64,000 nucleotides of DNA from Pleomorphomonas oryzae DSM 16300 (GTDB lineage: Bacteria; Pseudomonadota; Alphaproteobacteria; Rhizobiales; Pleomorphomonadaceae): NCBI RefSeq assembly GCF_000422965.1, contig NZ_AUHB01000003.1:186001-250000 (forward strand), read 5' to 3'. Within the stretch, counting starts at the first letter, position 1. The number at the start of each line of letters is the position of its first letter. The notes below the pieces were generated by a model, which saw only the letters and a list, made by a program, of their open reading frames with translations, did not search any database and was not told where the DNA came from. Positions 1 to 11,100 of the stretch are shown here, one piece after another. Made by a program: the position numbers and the translations under genes.

Positions 1-1693
1 TTTCGAGCGGCTTCTCCGGATCGGCCATGGGCGTGTCGAGCAGCGCCGCTTCGAAGGCGCCGATGTTGCCCTGGGGATCACGCGGTGAGCCGTTCCAGGT
101 TGTCGGCACGACGGCCTGGTAGTTGTCGATCTTGCCGTCCTTGATCTTGATCCAGTGACCGAGCGCGCCACGCGGTGCCTCGGTGAAGCCGACGCCCTTG
201 GCTTCCTTCGGCCAGGTGTCCGGCGTCCACTTGTCGGTGTTGGCCGTGGAAAGGTCGCCGGCCTTGATGGTGGCGACGAGCTTGTCCTGGAAGTAACGCA
301 ATTGATGCGCGGCCCACTGACATTCGAGCGCTCGCGCCGCCGTGCGGCCGAGCGTCGAGAACAGCGCGGTGAGCGGCAGACCGAGATCGGTCAGCAGCTT
401 GTCGACTGGCTCCTTGAACTCGGCCTTGCCCTGGGCGTAGCCGATGACGTAGCGGGCGAGCGGCCCCACCTCGACGGCATGGCCCTTCCAGCGCGGCGAC
501 TTGATGAAGGAGTATTTGGCCGCCTCGTCCAGCGCCTCGATGTTGGTCTTGGTGCCACGGGCATTGGGGCCGAGTTCGAAGTGCGGCTCGGTGACGCCGT
601 CCCAGGGATGCAGCCCCTTGGTCTCGTCCGGATATTTGTACCAGGAGTGAGTGACGAACTCCTGTACCTCGTCGGGATTGGTCAGGTCGATCGGGTGGAT
701 CTCATCGAGCTTGCCGTTCAGGATGACGCCGCGCGGCAACTTCAGCGAGGCTTCCGAATAGTCGTTAGCATGCTCGGGAATGTCGCCATAGCTCATGACC
801 GAAGTGGACGACAGGCCGCCGCCGTGCAGCCAATCCTTGTAGAAGGAGCCGATCGCCCTGAGATCGGGTATGTAGACCTGCTCGGTGAAGGTGATCGCCT
901 GGTCGATGATCGACGAGACGAGGTTGAGGCGTTCCATATTGATGGCGCCGACGGCGCCGACGCCGTCAACGTTGATCGGCGAGGGGACGCCGCCCACCAG
1001 CCAGTTGGGGTGCGGGTTCTTGCCGCCGTAGACGGTGTGGATCTTGACGATCTCCTTCTGGAAATCGAGCGCTTCCAGATAATGGGCGACCGCCATCAGG
1101 TTGGCTTCCGGCGGCAGCTTGTAGGCTGCGTGACCCCAGTAGCCATTCTTGAACGGACCGAGCTGTCCGCTTTCGACGAACTTCTTCAGCCGGCCCTGCA
1201 GATCACGGAAATAGCCAGGCGAGGAGAGCGGCCAGTCGGAAATCGATTGGGCCAGCGCGCTGGTGGCCTTGGGGTCGGCCGACAGGGCCGAGACGACGTC
1301 CACCCAGTCGAGCGCATGCAGGTGGTAGAAGTGAACGAGATGGTCGTGCACCTGCAGCGTCAGCTGCATGATATTGCGGATCGAGTTGGCATTCTCAGGA
1401 ATATTGATGCCGAGCGCGTTCTCGACGGCGCGCACCGAGGTCAGGGCGTGCGTGCCGGTGCAGACACCGCAAATGCGTTCGGTGAACGCCCAGGCATCAC
1501 GCGGGTCGCGCCCTTTGAGAATGACTTCGATACCGCGCCACATGGTGCCGGTCGAAACGGCATTGCGGATGACGTTGTCGGCGTCGACATTCACTTCGAC
1601 GCGCATATGGCCCTCGATGCGGGTGACCGGGTCGACGACGATGCGGCGGCCGGCATTGTCGAGCTTGAAGCCATTGGGGGTTTCGATACCCAT
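1..1693 (-). CDS. hupL: NiFe uptake hydrogenase large subunit, cut by the left edge
   Basis: This is the catalytic subunit of a membrane-associated group 1 NiFe hydrogenase that oxidises H2 and passes electrons through HupS to the quinone pool. The first 564 residues are present. The conserved RIEGH lies at residues 25-29 and the first pair of nickel ligands (RICGVC, Cys75 and Cys78) at 73-78. The second Cys pair near the C-terminus and the maturation cleavage site lie beyond base 1. The ATG at 1693 follows a weak GGGA Shine-Dalgarno and sits 60 bp after hupS on the same strand, so the two are surely co-transcribed. The family is usually near 600 residues, so only about 30 are missing. Identity is very secure. 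Confidence 0.96.
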   Translation of the reverse strand, partial: MGIETPNGFKLDNAGRRIVVDPVTRIEGHMRVEVNVDADNVIRNAVSTGTMWRGIEVILKGRDPRDAWAFTERICGVCTGTHALTSVRAVENALGINIPENANSIRNIMQLTLQVHDHLVHFYHLHALDWVDVVSALSADPKATSALAQSISDWPLSSPGYFRDLQGRLKKFVESGQLGPFKNGYWGHAAYKLPPEANLMAVAHYLEALDFQKEIVKIHTVYGGKNPHPNWLVGGVPSPINVDGVGAVGAINMERLNLVSSIIDQAITFTEQVYIPDLRAIGSFYKDWLHGGGLSSTSVMSYGDIPEHANDYSEASLKLPRGVILNGKLDEIHPIDLTNPDEVQEFVTHSWYKYPDETKGLHPWDGVTEPHFELGPNARGTKTNIEALDEAAKYSFIKSPRWKGHAVEVGPLARYVIGYAQGKAEFKEPVDKLLTDLGLPLTALFSTLGRTAARALECQWAAHQLRYFQDKLVATIKAGDLSTANTDKWTPDTWPKEAKGVGFTEAPRGALGHWIKIKDGKIDNYQAVVPTTWNGSPRDPQGNIGAFEAALLDTPMADPEKPLE

Positions 1694-1753
1694 GGAGAAT
1701 TGTCCCGTTGCTGGAATAGCCGGCGGGGCGCAAGCGCACCCGCGCGCCGGTTG

Positions 1754-2851
1754 TCACTGATGGTCGTTACGGCGGTGATGGTCGTGCTTGCTGGTCAGGC
1801 GCTTGACGGCGGTTGCCGCCGTATGCACCGCCACGCCGGCAACAACGACACCCGCGGCGGTCAAGCCGATCTTGTCGGCCGTCGCCTCGATCCCGAACTG
1901 ACGGATGGTCGTCAGCCGGTCGTAGAACGACCCCTTGTCCCAGAAGCCTTCTTCCGAACAACCAATACAGCCATGGCCTGATTGGATGGGGAAGGAGACG
2001 CCGCCGTTCCACCGCACCGTGGAGCAGGCGTTGTAGGTGGTCGGTCCCTTGCAGCCCATCTTGTAGAGGCAATAGCCCTTGCGCGCGCCTTCGTCGTCCC
2101 AGCTCTCGGCAAACTGACCGGCATCGAAGTGCGGCCGGCGGTAGCATTTGTCGTGAATGCGCTGCGAATAGAACATCTTCGGCCGCCCCTGACGGTCGAG
2201 CTCAGGCATTTTGCCGAAGGTGAGGATGTAGCTGATGACGCCGGTCATCACCTCGGCGATCGGCGGACAGCCCGGCACCTTGATGATCGGCTTGTCGCGG
2301 ATCACCTTGTCAATCGGCACCGCTTGCGTCGGATTGGGTTTGGCCGCCTGCACGCAGCCCCAGGAGGCGCAGGCCCCCCAGGCGATCACCGCCATGGCGC
2401 CATCGGCCATTTCCTTGAGTTTTTCAACGAAGGGTCGCCCGCCGTCGATGCAATACATGCCGTCTTCGTTGAGCGGCGGATTGCCCTCGACGGCCAGGAT
2501 GTAGCCGCCCTTGTATTTCTCGCGGGTCTCCTGAAGGATCGCGTCGGCTTGATGGCCGGCTGCCGCCATGAGCGTGTCGTCATAGTCGAGCGAAACCATG
2601 GACAGGACGACGTCCTTGACTAAGGGATGCGCCGAGCGAATGAAGCTTTCCGAGCAGCAGGTGCACTCGAGCCCGTGCATCCAGATGACCGGAATGCGGG
2701 GCTTGGTTTCAAGCGCTTGGGCAATCTGGGTCGCCGCCACCGGGCCAAGCCCGAGGCTCGCCGCCGTCAGATTGCAGAATTTGACAAAGCTTCGCCGCGT
2801 GATCCCTTGCCTGCGGATCACGTCATAAAAGGTCTCGGTCGCCGAACCCAT
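1754..2851 (-). CDS. hupS: NiFe uptake hydrogenase small subunit, Tat-exported
   Basis: This is the iron-sulfur subunit that partners HupL and carries electrons from the NiFe site through three clusters. A twin-arginine signal (TRRSFVK, residues 18-24) shows folded export of the heterodimer to the periplasm. The CTCC motif at 63-66 gives proximal cluster ligands, and further Cys/His ligands follow in the second half. A hydrophobic segment near the C-terminus (about 330-352) anchors the complex in the membrane where cytochrome b (HupC) would dock, and the last residues form a His-rich tail. The length (365) fits the family. The ATG has a strong GGGGGAGC ribosome-binding site. The 289-bp gap to the divergent gene at 3141 must hold the hup promoter, but I could not place it. 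Confidence 0.96.
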   Translation of the reverse strand: MGSATETFYDVIRRQGITRRSFVKFCNLTAASLGLGPVAATQIAQALETKPRIPVIWMHGLECTCCSESFIRSAHPLVKDVVLSMVSLDYDDTLMAAAGHQADAILQETREKYKGGYILAVEGNPPLNEDGMYCIDGGRPFVEKLKEMADGAMAVIAWGACASWGCVQAAKPNPTQAVPIDKVIRDKPIIKVPGCPPIAEVMTGVISYILTFGKMPELDRQGRPKMFYSQRIHDKCYRRPHFDAGQFAESWDDEGARKGYCLYKMGCKGPTTYNACSTVRWNGGVSFPIQSGHGCIGCSEEGFWDKGSFYDRLTTIRQFGIEATADKIGLTAAGVVVAGVAVHTAATAVKRLTSKHDHHRRNDHQ

Positions 2852-3140
2852 GCTGCTCCCCCGAAAAGCGAGCCAACGCTGACGATCGGACGCTCAGGTG
2901 CCGGCAAGGCATCGCGTGCCGCGACTCGCGAACATTAGCAAACGCTCATGCAGGTTATGCTGCAGTTAAGAATGGGTCCAGACCACAAATCGTAGTGATG
3001 ACTACACGTGTCCGGTTTTCCATGTCGGAATAATGGGATAGGCTACCGGCAGAGATGCAGCATACGTGTCTCTTCGTATGAACCGAAGTGTCCGGACCGG
3101 CATTAAGAGGGCGAGCCGGGTGCAATCAAGAGGTTGAGCG

Positions 3141-3512
3141 ATGCCTGTTACCGTCTTTGGAATCAAGAACTGCGACACCATGAAGAAGGCTTTCGCCTGG
3201 CTCGACGAACACGACATCGCCTACAGTTTTCACGATTATAAGATGTCGGGCATTGCCGGCGACAAGCTGGCAAATTGGGTGTCGCGGGCCGGCGGCTGGG
3301 AACACGTGGTCAACAAGGGCGGCTTGACGTTTCGCGGCCTGCCGGAAACGACGAAGGCCAGTCTCAACAACGAGAGCGCCATCGCTTTGATGATGGAAAA
3401 GCCGAGCATGATCCGTCGCCCGATTATCGAGGCTGACGGCGGCAAGCTGATCATTGGCTTCTCGGACGAATCCTTCATTGCCAGCTTCGATCCATCCAAC
3501 CCGGCGCCATAA
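3141..3512 (+). CDS. ArsC/Spx-like thioredoxin-fold protein (YffB type)
   Basis: This 123-residue protein belongs to the arsenate reductase/Spx family with a thioredoxin fold. The N-terminal GIKNCDT (residues 7-13) with a single Cys11 is typical of the YffB subgroup, which lacks the CxxC of Spx. A conserved RRP near residue 93 corresponds to the arsenate-reductase arginine region. The role of YffB is not established; a glutathione-dependent thiol reductase has been suggested for relatives, and arsenate reduction should not be assumed. The ATG at 3141 follows GAGGTTGAGCG, a good ribosome-binding site. The gene converges on selO with one base between the stop codons. Confidence 0.85.
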   Translation: MPVTVFGIKNCDTMKKAFAWLDEHDIAYSFHDYKMSGIAGDKLANWVSRAGGWEHVVNKGGLTFRGLPETTKASLNNESAIALMMEKPSMIRRPIIEADGGKLIIGFSDESFIASFDPSNPAP

Positions 3513-3513
3513 G

Positions 3514-4992
3514 CTAGGTGCCGCAGAAGGTCGCCGCCACGCGCTCTTCGAGGCGCGGCGGCTGGGCGAGGTCGGCATCTTCCGGCCGATCCTCGAAGGG
3601 ACGCGTCACCGCCTGCAGCAAGCGAATATAGGCTGCCCCGTCGCTCCCTTCGATGATGGCGTCGAGCGCCTTCTCGACCTGGTGGTTGCGCGGAATGATC
3701 GCCGGATTGATCGCCCGCATCGCCGCTGCGATCTCGCGCGGCGAGCGATTACCCGTAGCTAACCGTTCCCGCCACAGCTTCAGCCAGGGTTCAACGCCGG
3801 CATTGCCACCAAATAGCGATAGGAAGGCTTCTGTATCGGCCTTCGGATCGACGAGATCGGCGAGGCGGCGAAAGGTGAGTGTAAAATCGGCCCGTCCCAT
3901 CTGCATGATAGAGAACAGGCCGGTCACGAGATCCCGATCCCCCGGTCGTTCCTCTGCAATACCGAGCTTCTCAAGAAATTGCCCGAAATAGGCCGTCTCG
4001 AATTGGCTGGCAAAACCGCTCAGCCGATCCACGACCAACTGCACCGCCTTGTCGCGATCGTCGGAAAGCAGAGGCAGCAGGCACTCGCCAAGGCGGGCCA
4101 GATTCCATTGGGCGATCTGCGGCTGCCGTCCATAGGCGTAGCGACCTTGTCGATCGATGGAGCTGAGCACCATGCCGGGGTCATAGGCGTCCATGAAGGC
4201 ACATGGGCCATAATCGATGGTCTCGCCGGAGATTGCCATGTTGTCGGTGTTCATCACGCCGTGAATGAAACCGACGGACAGCCAAAGGGCGATGAGCCGT
4301 GCCTGCCGCTGGACGACGCGCTCGTACAGCATGGCGTAAGGGGCGTCGGCCCCCGCTATATCGGGATAGAGCCGATCGATCGCATAATCGGCCAAGCGGC
4401 GGACGCCATCCTCGTCGGAGCGGTGCGCAAAATATTGGAAGGTCCCGACTCGGATGTGGCTCGACGCGACGCGCGTCAGGACCGCGCCGGGAAGGGGGCG
4501 CTCACGCAGAACCGTCTCGCCGGTCGCCACGGCCGCAAGCGATCGTGTCGTCGGAATACCGAACGCTGCCATTGCCTCGCTGATGAGATACTCGCGCAAG
4601 ACGGGGCCGACCGCCGCCTTGCCGTCGCCGCGCCGTGAAAAGGCGGTGCGGCCCGAGCCCTTTAGTTGAAGGTCGAGGCGCCGTCCGTCAGGGGCGACGA
4701 TCTCGCCGAGCAATATCGCGCGGCCATCGCCGAGTGCCGGTACGAAATGACCGAACTGGTGACCTGCATAGGCAAGTGCGATCGGGTCGGCGCCGGCAGG
4801 TATCTCCGAGCCGGCCAGGGCGGCGACGCCATCGGGTGAAGCAAGGGCTTCGGCGTCGAGGCCGAGGTCCGCAGCCAGCGTTGTGTTCAGTACAAGCAGC
4901 CCCGGCGACGGCGCCACTTCAGGGCGCACGCGCTCGTAGAAGCGGTTGGGCAGGCGCGAATAGCTATTGTCGAAGGCGATGGAGAGCGGCAC
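3514..4992 (-). CDS. selO: SelO/YdiU protein AMPylase
   Basis: This pseudokinase-fold enzyme transfers AMP to Ser/Thr/Tyr of target proteins and is linked to redox stress in E. coli. The hallmark blocks are present: the GHQFG...LGDGRA loop, the KGSGRTAFSRRGDG segment with the nucleotide-binding lysine, and the NTDNM...DYGPCAFMD region with metal-binding Asn and Asp. The C-terminus ends FCGT, keeping a Cys where eukaryotic SelO has selenocysteine. I place the start at the GTG at 4992 because CGAGGAG lies six bases upstream and the protein then begins close to the family signature FDNSYSRLP. A longer frame reaches a GTG at 5055 with no ribosome-binding site. The length of 492 is normal. Confidence 0.93.
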   Translation of the reverse strand: MPLSIAFDNSYSRLPNRFYERVRPEVAPSPGLLVLNTTLAADLGLDAEALASPDGVAALAGSEIPAGADPIALAYAGHQFGHFVPALGDGRAILLGEIVAPDGRRLDLQLKGSGRTAFSRRGDGKAAVGPVLREYLISEAMAAFGIPTTRSLAAVATGETVLRERPLPGAVLTRVASSHIRVGTFQYFAHRSDEDGVRRLADYAIDRLYPDIAGADAPYAMLYERVVQRQARLIALWLSVGFIHGVMNTDNMAISGETIDYGPCAFMDAYDPGMVLSSIDRQGRYAYGRQPQIAQWNLARLGECLLPLLSDDRDKAVQLVVDRLSGFASQFETAYFGQFLEKLGIAEERPGDRDLVTGLFSIMQMGRADFTLTFRRLADLVDPKADTEAFLSLFGGNAGVEPWLKLWRERLATGNRSPREIAAAMRAINPAIIPRNHQVEKALDAIIEGSDGAAYIRLLQAVTRPFEDRPEDADLAQPPRLEERVAATFCGT

Positions 4993-5800
4993 GAACAGCT
5001 CCTCGAATCCGACCGTCGATGGCGGTCTCGGCAACGTGGGGCGGCTACCGGACACTTGGCCGGCTCAGATGCCTTCTACGTAGAGTTCTGGATAGAGACC
5101 TGCAAGACGTCAACCATTTCGTCAAATGACGGACGGGGTGAGAAGCCTAATCGATAAGATCGAATTAAAACAGTGAGTTATGTAAATAATCTAAGGAAGA
5201 AAGTGAAAATGGAGGCTGACAATGAATCTAACTAAGAACATTAGAAGATCGCTATAACGCATTATAAATAACCATGAATTTCTAGTATCCAGATCGTTGG
5301 GCTAGGGTACCAATCCTGGCGCTACGGGTTCAAAAAAATCCAGAGATTGCGGCATCTGTTTCATCCTCGGCCTCCGCTGCGCGAGAAAGATCGATTCTAT
5401 CGGCCGGGCTGAAATTACGGCCAAAGGGATCGATGACCGGGGTGGGGAAGTACTGTGGCGACAAACCGTCGGTACAAATGAGGTGAAGCGCTTACGTCCG
5501 GACTTCCCGAAGGGAGGCTCCCTGGTAGACCGCACCACTCCGCGCCCTGTCTTGGACCGCTGATGGCTGTGATGATTCCGCAACAGCGCAGTCAAACTCG
5601 CGGAAGGAGAAATCATTAGGCATAAATTGCCCCTATTCAGCCATAAACGAACCTGACTTTGTTGCTGTAAAACAAGCGTGGGAAAGCTTGTCCGTGGCCC
5701 GTGCCATGCACCAGATGTTTCCCATGAAGGTTCGCGGAATGGTGCGGTGCTCTGAGCATCGCCGACCGGAAGCGGGCGGGGCGGAACGCCGAGAGTGAAC
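4993..5800. other. 800-bp gene-poor gap with an AT-rich island
   Basis: No convincing gene lies between selO and exoR, which are divergent. About 5150-5290 is markedly AT-rich compared with the flanks. It contains an 11-codon ATG...TAA frame at 5222-5257 preceded by GGAGG at six bases, which could be a leader peptide or chance. The part 5300-5640 has normal GC but no frame with recognisable protein character. A 200-residue minus-strand frame (5302-5904) has unnatural composition and overlaps exoR, so I reject it. Promoters for both flanking genes, and possibly a small RNA, must lie here. Confidence 0.5.
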
Positions 5801-6691
5801 ATGTCGGGTGTCTGTGTCAGAACTGTCTGCAAGGTCTCCGTCGCCCTGTCATTGGGGGTGATGTTCGGCTCGCAGGCCTTAGCCTTCGATCCGCAGGCCG
5901 CCACAAATCAGGATGCGTGCTGCGATGCCGCTACCATGTCCACGCTGCGCGAGGCTACCCGAGCTTATTATTCGGGTGACAAACGCGAGGCGGTGACCGG
6001 GCTGCTGGCTGCCGCGCAAAGCGGTCATCCTGCCGCTCAATGGAAACTCGGCCGCATGTACGCCAAGGGCGATGGCGTGGCAGAGGACGACATGAAGGCT
6101 TTCGAGTTCTTCAGTCAGTTGATCTCCGCCCATGGTGAGGACTCACCGTCATCTCCGGATGCGCCATTCATCTCCAGCGCCTTCGTCGAGGTTGGCTCCT
6201 ATTATCTGACGGGTATCGCCGACTCGGCGATTTCTCCCAACGTCAACCGTGCTCGCGAGATCTTCACTTACGCGGCGTCCTATTTTGGTGATGCGCTGGC
6301 CCAGCTAAAGCTCGGCACCATGTATCTTGATGGCGTTGGCGTGGACCAGGATCCCCGACAGGCCGCCCGCTGGTTTCTGCTTGCCGCCCGCAAGGGGCAG
6401 ATCGATGCTCAGGCCAAGCTCGGCGAGATGCTGGTCAAGGGCGATCAGATCGAACCCAATCCGGTGCACGGCCTGATGTGGCTGACCATTGCCCTCAAGC
6501 GGGCTGAACTCACCCATCACGACGATGCCGAAATCCGCGCCGCGCACGAAGAAGCCTTCTCGCTCGCCAGCGAGGACGAGCGTCGCAAGGCCATCGCGCT
6601 GGCCGACCAGTGGCTGGTGGACAATGACGCCGCCTTCACGCAGGCCTATGCCACGCAGGAGCGTGCCGTCGAGGCCTCGACCACCCGATAA
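5801..6691 (+). CDS. exoR: ExoR-like periplasmic Sel1-repeat regulator
   Basis: This 296-residue secreted protein matches ExoR, which in Sinorhizobium and Agrobacterium binds the sensor kinase ExoS/ChvG in the periplasm and holds back the ExoS-ChvI response that controls exopolysaccharide, motility and acid adaptation. A signal peptide covers roughly residues 1-29 (cleavage near AFA). Sel1/TPR-like repeats follow, for example the AAQWKLGRMYAKGDGV and ALAQLKLGTMYLDGVGV blocks, with the ExoR-typical EVGSYYLTGI segment between them. The start could be GTG at 5795; I prefer ATG 5801 because GAGAG lies five bases upstream. The partner kinase genes are not in the window. ExoR identity is family-level inference; the Sel1 repeats and signal peptide are seen directly. 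Confidence 0.8.
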   Translation: MSGVCVRTVCKVSVALSLGVMFGSQALAFDPQAATNQDACCDAATMSTLREATRAYYSGDKREAVTGLLAAAQSGHPAAQWKLGRMYAKGDGVAEDDMKAFEFFSQLISAHGEDSPSSPDAPFISSAFVEVGSYYLTGIADSAISPNVNRAREIFTYAASYFGDALAQLKLGTMYLDGVGVDQDPRQAARWFLLAARKGQIDAQAKLGEMLVKGDQIEPNPVHGLMWLTIALKRAELTHHDDAEIRAAHEEAFSLASEDERRKAIALADQWLVDNDAAFTQAYATQERAVEASTTR

Positions 6692-6783
6692 TTGATCTGC
6701 GCCGGCCCTTGTTCGATCGGCGTTGTCTGGCAGGCGGGCCGAGCTTTTATCCGCCGTCGCAGCGTTGACCTGCGGTATTGACG

Positions 6784-7566
6784 TCAGACTCTGATTTCCG
6801 CCACCACCGGCACATGGTCGGATGGCTTCTCCCAATCCCGGACTTCGTCCTCGATCTCCACGCCAGCAACCCGGTCGGCAGCCTGCGGGGATGCCAGGAT
6901 ATGGTCGATCCGGATGCCCCAGTTCCTTTGTCGCGCTCCTGCCTGATAATCCCAGAACGTATAGCGGCCCGACCGATCGTCGACGGCCCGCAATGTATCC
7001 GTCCAGCCGAGGTTGATGATTGACCGGAAGGCGGCTCGGCTTTGCGGCAGGAACAGCGCGTCGCCGGCCCAGACGGCCGGATCATGACAGTCGCGCGGCT
7101 CGGGGATGATATTGTAATCCCCGCAAAGCAGGGTGGCTTCCTCAAGCGCCAAAAAACCGGCGGCGTATCGCCTGAGACGGTCCATCCAGGCGAGCTTGTA
7201 GATGTACTTGTCGGTATCCGGCGGATTGCCGTTCGGAAGGTAGATGGAGGCCACGCGCAGACTTCCACTCGGCACCGACACCACGGCTTCGATATAACGT
7301 GCCTGAATGTCCGCGTCGTCTCCCGGCAGGCCACGCCGGACTTCATCAAAGGGTAACAAGGATAGGATTGCGACGCCGTTGAACCCTTTTTGGCCGTTCA
7401 AAGCGACATTGTAGCCAAGACGCTCGAAGGCTTCCGCCGGAAAGGCTTCATCGACGCACTTGATTTCCTGAAGGCAGACGATGTCGGGGCGGCTTTTCTC
7501 CAGCCAAGCCGATGCGGTCTCTATCCGGGCACGAACACCGTTGATGTTCCAAGTGGCGATGCGCAT
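6784..7566 (-). CDS. xthA: Exodeoxyribonuclease III (AP endonuclease)
   Basis: This is the class II AP endonuclease and 3'-5' exonuclease of base-excision repair. The 260-residue sequence begins with the family opening MRIATWNINGVRAR and carries the catalytic glutamate in LQEIK (about residue 34), the GDYN block (Asp/Asn), and the C-terminal IDHIL and SDHVPV motifs with the catalytic aspartate and histidine. The ATG is at 7566. It stands alone on the minus strand, convergent with exoR. Nothing is missing. Confidence 0.95.
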   Translation of the reverse strand: MRIATWNINGVRARIETASAWLEKSRPDIVCLQEIKCVDEAFPAEAFERLGYNVALNGQKGFNGVAILSLLPFDEVRRGLPGDDADIQARYIEAVVSVPSGSLRVASIYLPNGNPPDTDKYIYKLAWMDRLRRYAAGFLALEEATLLCGDYNIIPEPRDCHDPAVWAGDALFLPQSRAAFRSIINLGWTDTLRAVDDRSGRYTFWDYQAGARQRNWGIRIDHILASPQAADRVAGVEIEDEVRDWEKPSDHVPVVAEIRV

Positions 7567-7691
7567 GCAAATCCCTCCGGCCCGCTGTCCAAACGCTGGC
7601 GATTCCCGCCTTTCCGCCTGTCGCGAATCCTTCTCACACAGATGGGAACGTTACAAGAACTATTGTATTTTGATCTAGGTTAAGGGCATGC

Positions 7692-7720
7692 TTGACGATC
7701 GAACAAAGATAGAACATATT
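7692..7720 (+). promoter_or_regulatory. Candidate sigma-70 promoter for the gene at 7750
   Basis: TTGACG at 7692-7697 and CATATT at 7715-7720 are separated by 17 bases, in a locally AT-rich stretch 30 bases before the ATG at 7750. The -35 box is near-consensus and the -10 box is moderate. It is read from sequence only. Confidence 0.45.
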
Positions 7721-7749
7721 AGGCCCTAATGCGGAACGAGGAGGCGGGG

Positions 7750-8052
7750 ATGGCTGTCATAAATGCCAAGCTTTCCATTGGGGAAATTGAGTGCGTCATT
7801 GGTGTTCGTTACAACGAAAAGGTGCAAGTAAAGAACAAACAGAGATCATTGGCGCGCCCAGGCCGGATTTTACCCGGATTTTCCGCAGAAGAGACGCCTA
7901 CGGTTCGCGATTTCACGCTCTCATCCCACCAGCGGCTCGCTTCGGCGATTACCTCGGCTGCCATCGTCCGTGACGTTGCCGCCCTCGGAGCCCTGGTGCT
8001 GTTCGGTACCATGCTGGTTCTGGTGCTGAGTTCGGCCGACATACTGATCTGA
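7750..8052 (+). CDS. Small single-pass membrane protein, unknown function
   Basis: I do not recognise this 100-residue protein. The first 60 residues are soluble with basic patches, and a hydrophobic segment of about 20 residues (DVAALGALVLFGTMLVLVLS) lies at the C-terminus, so the protein is probably tail-anchored with its N-terminus in the cytoplasm. The ATG at 7750 has an excellent ribosome-binding site (GAGGAGG seven bases upstream) and a plausible promoter 30 bases before it, which is the main argument that it is real. An in-frame ATG at 7729 is less well placed. It precedes dnaE on the same strand with 130 bp between. Confidence 0.55.
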   Translation: MAVINAKLSIGEIECVIGVRYNEKVQVKNKQRSLARPGRILPGFSAEETPTVRDFTLSSHQRLASAITSAAIVRDVAALGALVLFGTMLVLVLSSADILI

Positions 8053-8182
8053 ATCTGAAAGGGCGGGGAGGGTTTTCCACAAGAGGTCGGCCCTACCAGG
8101 AAAACACTCCGATCGTCCGGCGGGATGGGATAGCTTGTCAGCGTCGATCCGTCGCATAGCGGGTCGGCCTCCAAACCGGAAC

Positions 8183-11100
8183 ATGGCGATGATCGGCGAC
8201 GTCGGCTTCATTCACCTGCGCGTTCACAGCGCCTATTCGCTGCTCGAGGGAGCGCTTCCGCTCGTGAAGGCGCTGAAGCTGGCTCTGGCCGACAACCAGC
8301 CGGCACTCGCCATTACCGACACGGGCAATCTTTTCTGCGCTCTAGAGTTTTCCGAGAAAGCCATCGAAAAGGGATTGCAGCCGATCATCGGCTGCCAGAT
8401 GGCCGTCGACTTTGGGGACGATAGCACCGATCGCCGCCGCCCCGGTGGGTTGCCCCAAGCGTTGCCTTCCATCGTCCTGTTGGCGGCAACGGATGAGGGC
8501 TTCGCCAATTTGACGGTGCTGATGTCCCGATCCTTCCTCGAATCGGAACCGGGGGCACCCGCAAATCTGCCCATCGGTCGTTTCGAAGGGCTGACCGGCG
8601 GCATCATCGCGCTGACCGGCGGCCCCGGCGGTCCGATCGACAGGGCCATCGCAGCTGGACTGATGCCTCAAGCCGAAAGCCGTCTCTCGCTCCTTGAAGA
8701 GCTGTTCGGCGACCGTCTGTATGTTGAATTGCAGCGGCACGGCACGCCTGAGGAGATCATGGTCGAGCCGCATCTCGTAGATCTCGCCTATGCGCGTAAC
8801 TTACCGCTCGTCGCCACCAACGAATGCTATTTCCCGACCCGCGCCGACTACGAGGCCCACGACGCGCTGATTGCCATTTCCGAAGGGCGCATGGTGGCCG
8901 AAGACGACCGCCGCCGCCTCACCGAGGAACATTATTTCAAGTCGCGTGCCGAGATGCAGACGTTGTTTGCGGACGTGCCGGAAGCGCTGGAAAATACCAT
9001 TGAGATCGCCCGTCGCTGCACCGTCAGGGCGCCAAAGCGCAAGCCATTGTTGCCGCGTTTTGCCGGAGCCGATGTGGATGACGTCGCGGCAGCCGAGGCG
9101 GCGGAGGCCGCCGAGCTGGCTCGCCAAGCCTGGGAAGGGCTCGCTCGGCGCATCGAGAGCCATGGGCTCGCACCCGGCCTAACGCTCGAGGACTACCACA
9201 AGCGTCTGGAGTTCGAACTCGACATCATCACTCGCATGAAGTTCCCCGGTTACTTCCTGATCGTGGCCGACTTCATCAAATGGGCCAAGGCGCATGGTAT
9301 CCCGGTCGGCCCGGGACGTGGCTCGGGTGCGGGATCGCTGGTCGCCTTCTCGCTCACCGTCACCGACCTCGACCCCCTCAGGTTCGCCCTGCTGTTCGAG
9401 CGCTTCCTCAATCCCGAGCGCGTGTCGATGCCCGACTTCGACATCGACTTCTGTCAGGATCGCCGCGAAGAGGTGATCCGCTACGTGCAAGGGAAATACG
9501 GTCGCGGCCAGGTGGCGCAGATCATCACCTTCGGTTCGCTGCAAGCGCGTGCGGTGCTGCGCGACGTCGGTCGCGTCTTGCAGATGTCCTACAGTCAGGT
9601 GGACAAGCTCTGTAAACTGGTGCCGCAGAACCCGGCCCACCCGGTAACCCTCGAGCAAGCGTTGGAGGATGAGCCACGGCTCAAGGAGGCGCGCGAAGAT
9701 CCGGTCGTCGATCGCCTGATCGACATTTCGATCAAGCTGGAAGGCCTTTACCGCCACGCGTCGACACATGCCGCCGGTATCGTCATCGGTGACCGACCGC
9801 TCGATCAACTGGTGCCGCTTTATCGCGATCCGCGCTCGGATATGCCGGTCACCCAGTACAACATGAAATGGGTGGAAAGCACCGGCCTTATCAAGTTCGA
9901 CTTTCTTGGCCTCAAGACGCTGACCGTGCTGAGGCGCGCCGTCGACCTGATCGAGCGCAAGGGCGTGAAGATCGATCTTTCGGCGTTGCCGCTCGATGAC
10001 CCCAAGACCTATGAGCTGCTTGCGCATGGCGAAACGGTTGGCGTGTTCCAGCTGGAAAGTATGGGCATGCGCAAGGCCATCTCCGACATCAAGCCGGACC
10101 GCTTCGAGGATATCATCGCTCTCGTCGCGCTTTATCGTCCCGGCCCGATGGCCAACATCCCCGTCTACGGCGCGCGTAAATTCGGCCTTGAGAAGCCCGA
10201 CTATCTGCATGACTCCATCGAGCCTGTGCTGAAGGAGACTTACGGCATCATCGTCTATCAGGAACAGGTGATGCAGATCGCCCAGATCCTGTCGGGCTAT
10301 TCGCTCGGCGAAGCCGACCTGCTGCGTCGCGCCATGGGCAAGAAGATTAAGGCGGAGATGGACAAGCAGCGGGTTCGCTTTGTCGATGGCGCCGTCGAGC
10401 GCGGCATCGACAAGGCGCTGGCCGATACGATTTTCGACCTCTTGGCCAAGTTCGCCGACTACGGCTTCAACAAGAGCCACGCCGCCGCCTACGCGCTGGT
10501 TGCCTACCAGACGGCCTATCTCAAGGCCAATCATCCCGTTGAGTTCATGGCGGCGTCGATGACGCTCGAACTGACCAATACCGATAAGCTCAACGACTTC
10601 CGGCGCGAAGCGATCCGTCTGGGCATCACCGTCGAACCGCCGTCGGTCAACCGGTCCGACGTGGTGTTTGAGGTGGACGGCAAACATATCCTTTACGCAC
10701 TCGCTGCTGTCAAAGGTGTCGGCCAGGCAGCGGTCGAGCATATCGTCGAGCAGCGCGGCGATAAGCCGTTCCGGTCCGTCTCCGACTTCGCCAGCCGCAT
10801 CAATCCCAAGGCGATGAACAAGCGCATCTTGGAGGCGTTGACCGCCGCCGGCGCTTTCGACTGCCTGGAACCGAACAGAAACCGGATGTTTCAGGGGCTC
10901 GACAACGTGATGGCCGCCGCCGCCCATCGGCTCGAACAACAGCAAAGCGGCCAGAACGAGCTGTTCGGTGGGGGAGGCGAACCGGAGCCGGTGCGCTTGG
11001 CGGCTGTTCCGAACTGGCTGCCGGAAGAGAAATTGCAGCGCGAGCATTCGGCGATCGGATTCTATCTATCCGCCCATCCGCTTGATGCCTACGAAGCACT

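Noticed and set aside
155-1981. 608-residue open frame on the plus strand, antisense to hupS-hupL
   Set aside because: It is the shadow of two certain hydrogenase genes in GC-rich DNA; the translation is Arg/Gly/Asp-rich without domains.
2852-3140. Sigma-54 promoter for hupSL
   Set aside because: A GGCAC word is present on the minus strand, but the GG to GC spacing does not fit the -24/-12 rule.
5302-5904. 200-residue minus-strand frame in the selO-exoR gap
   Set aside because: Unnatural composition, no ribosome-binding site, and overlap with the exoR signal peptide.
9179-11047. 622-residue minus-strand open frame across dnaE
   Set aside because: It lies wholly antisense to dnaE and has shadow composition; no ribosome-binding site or family pattern.
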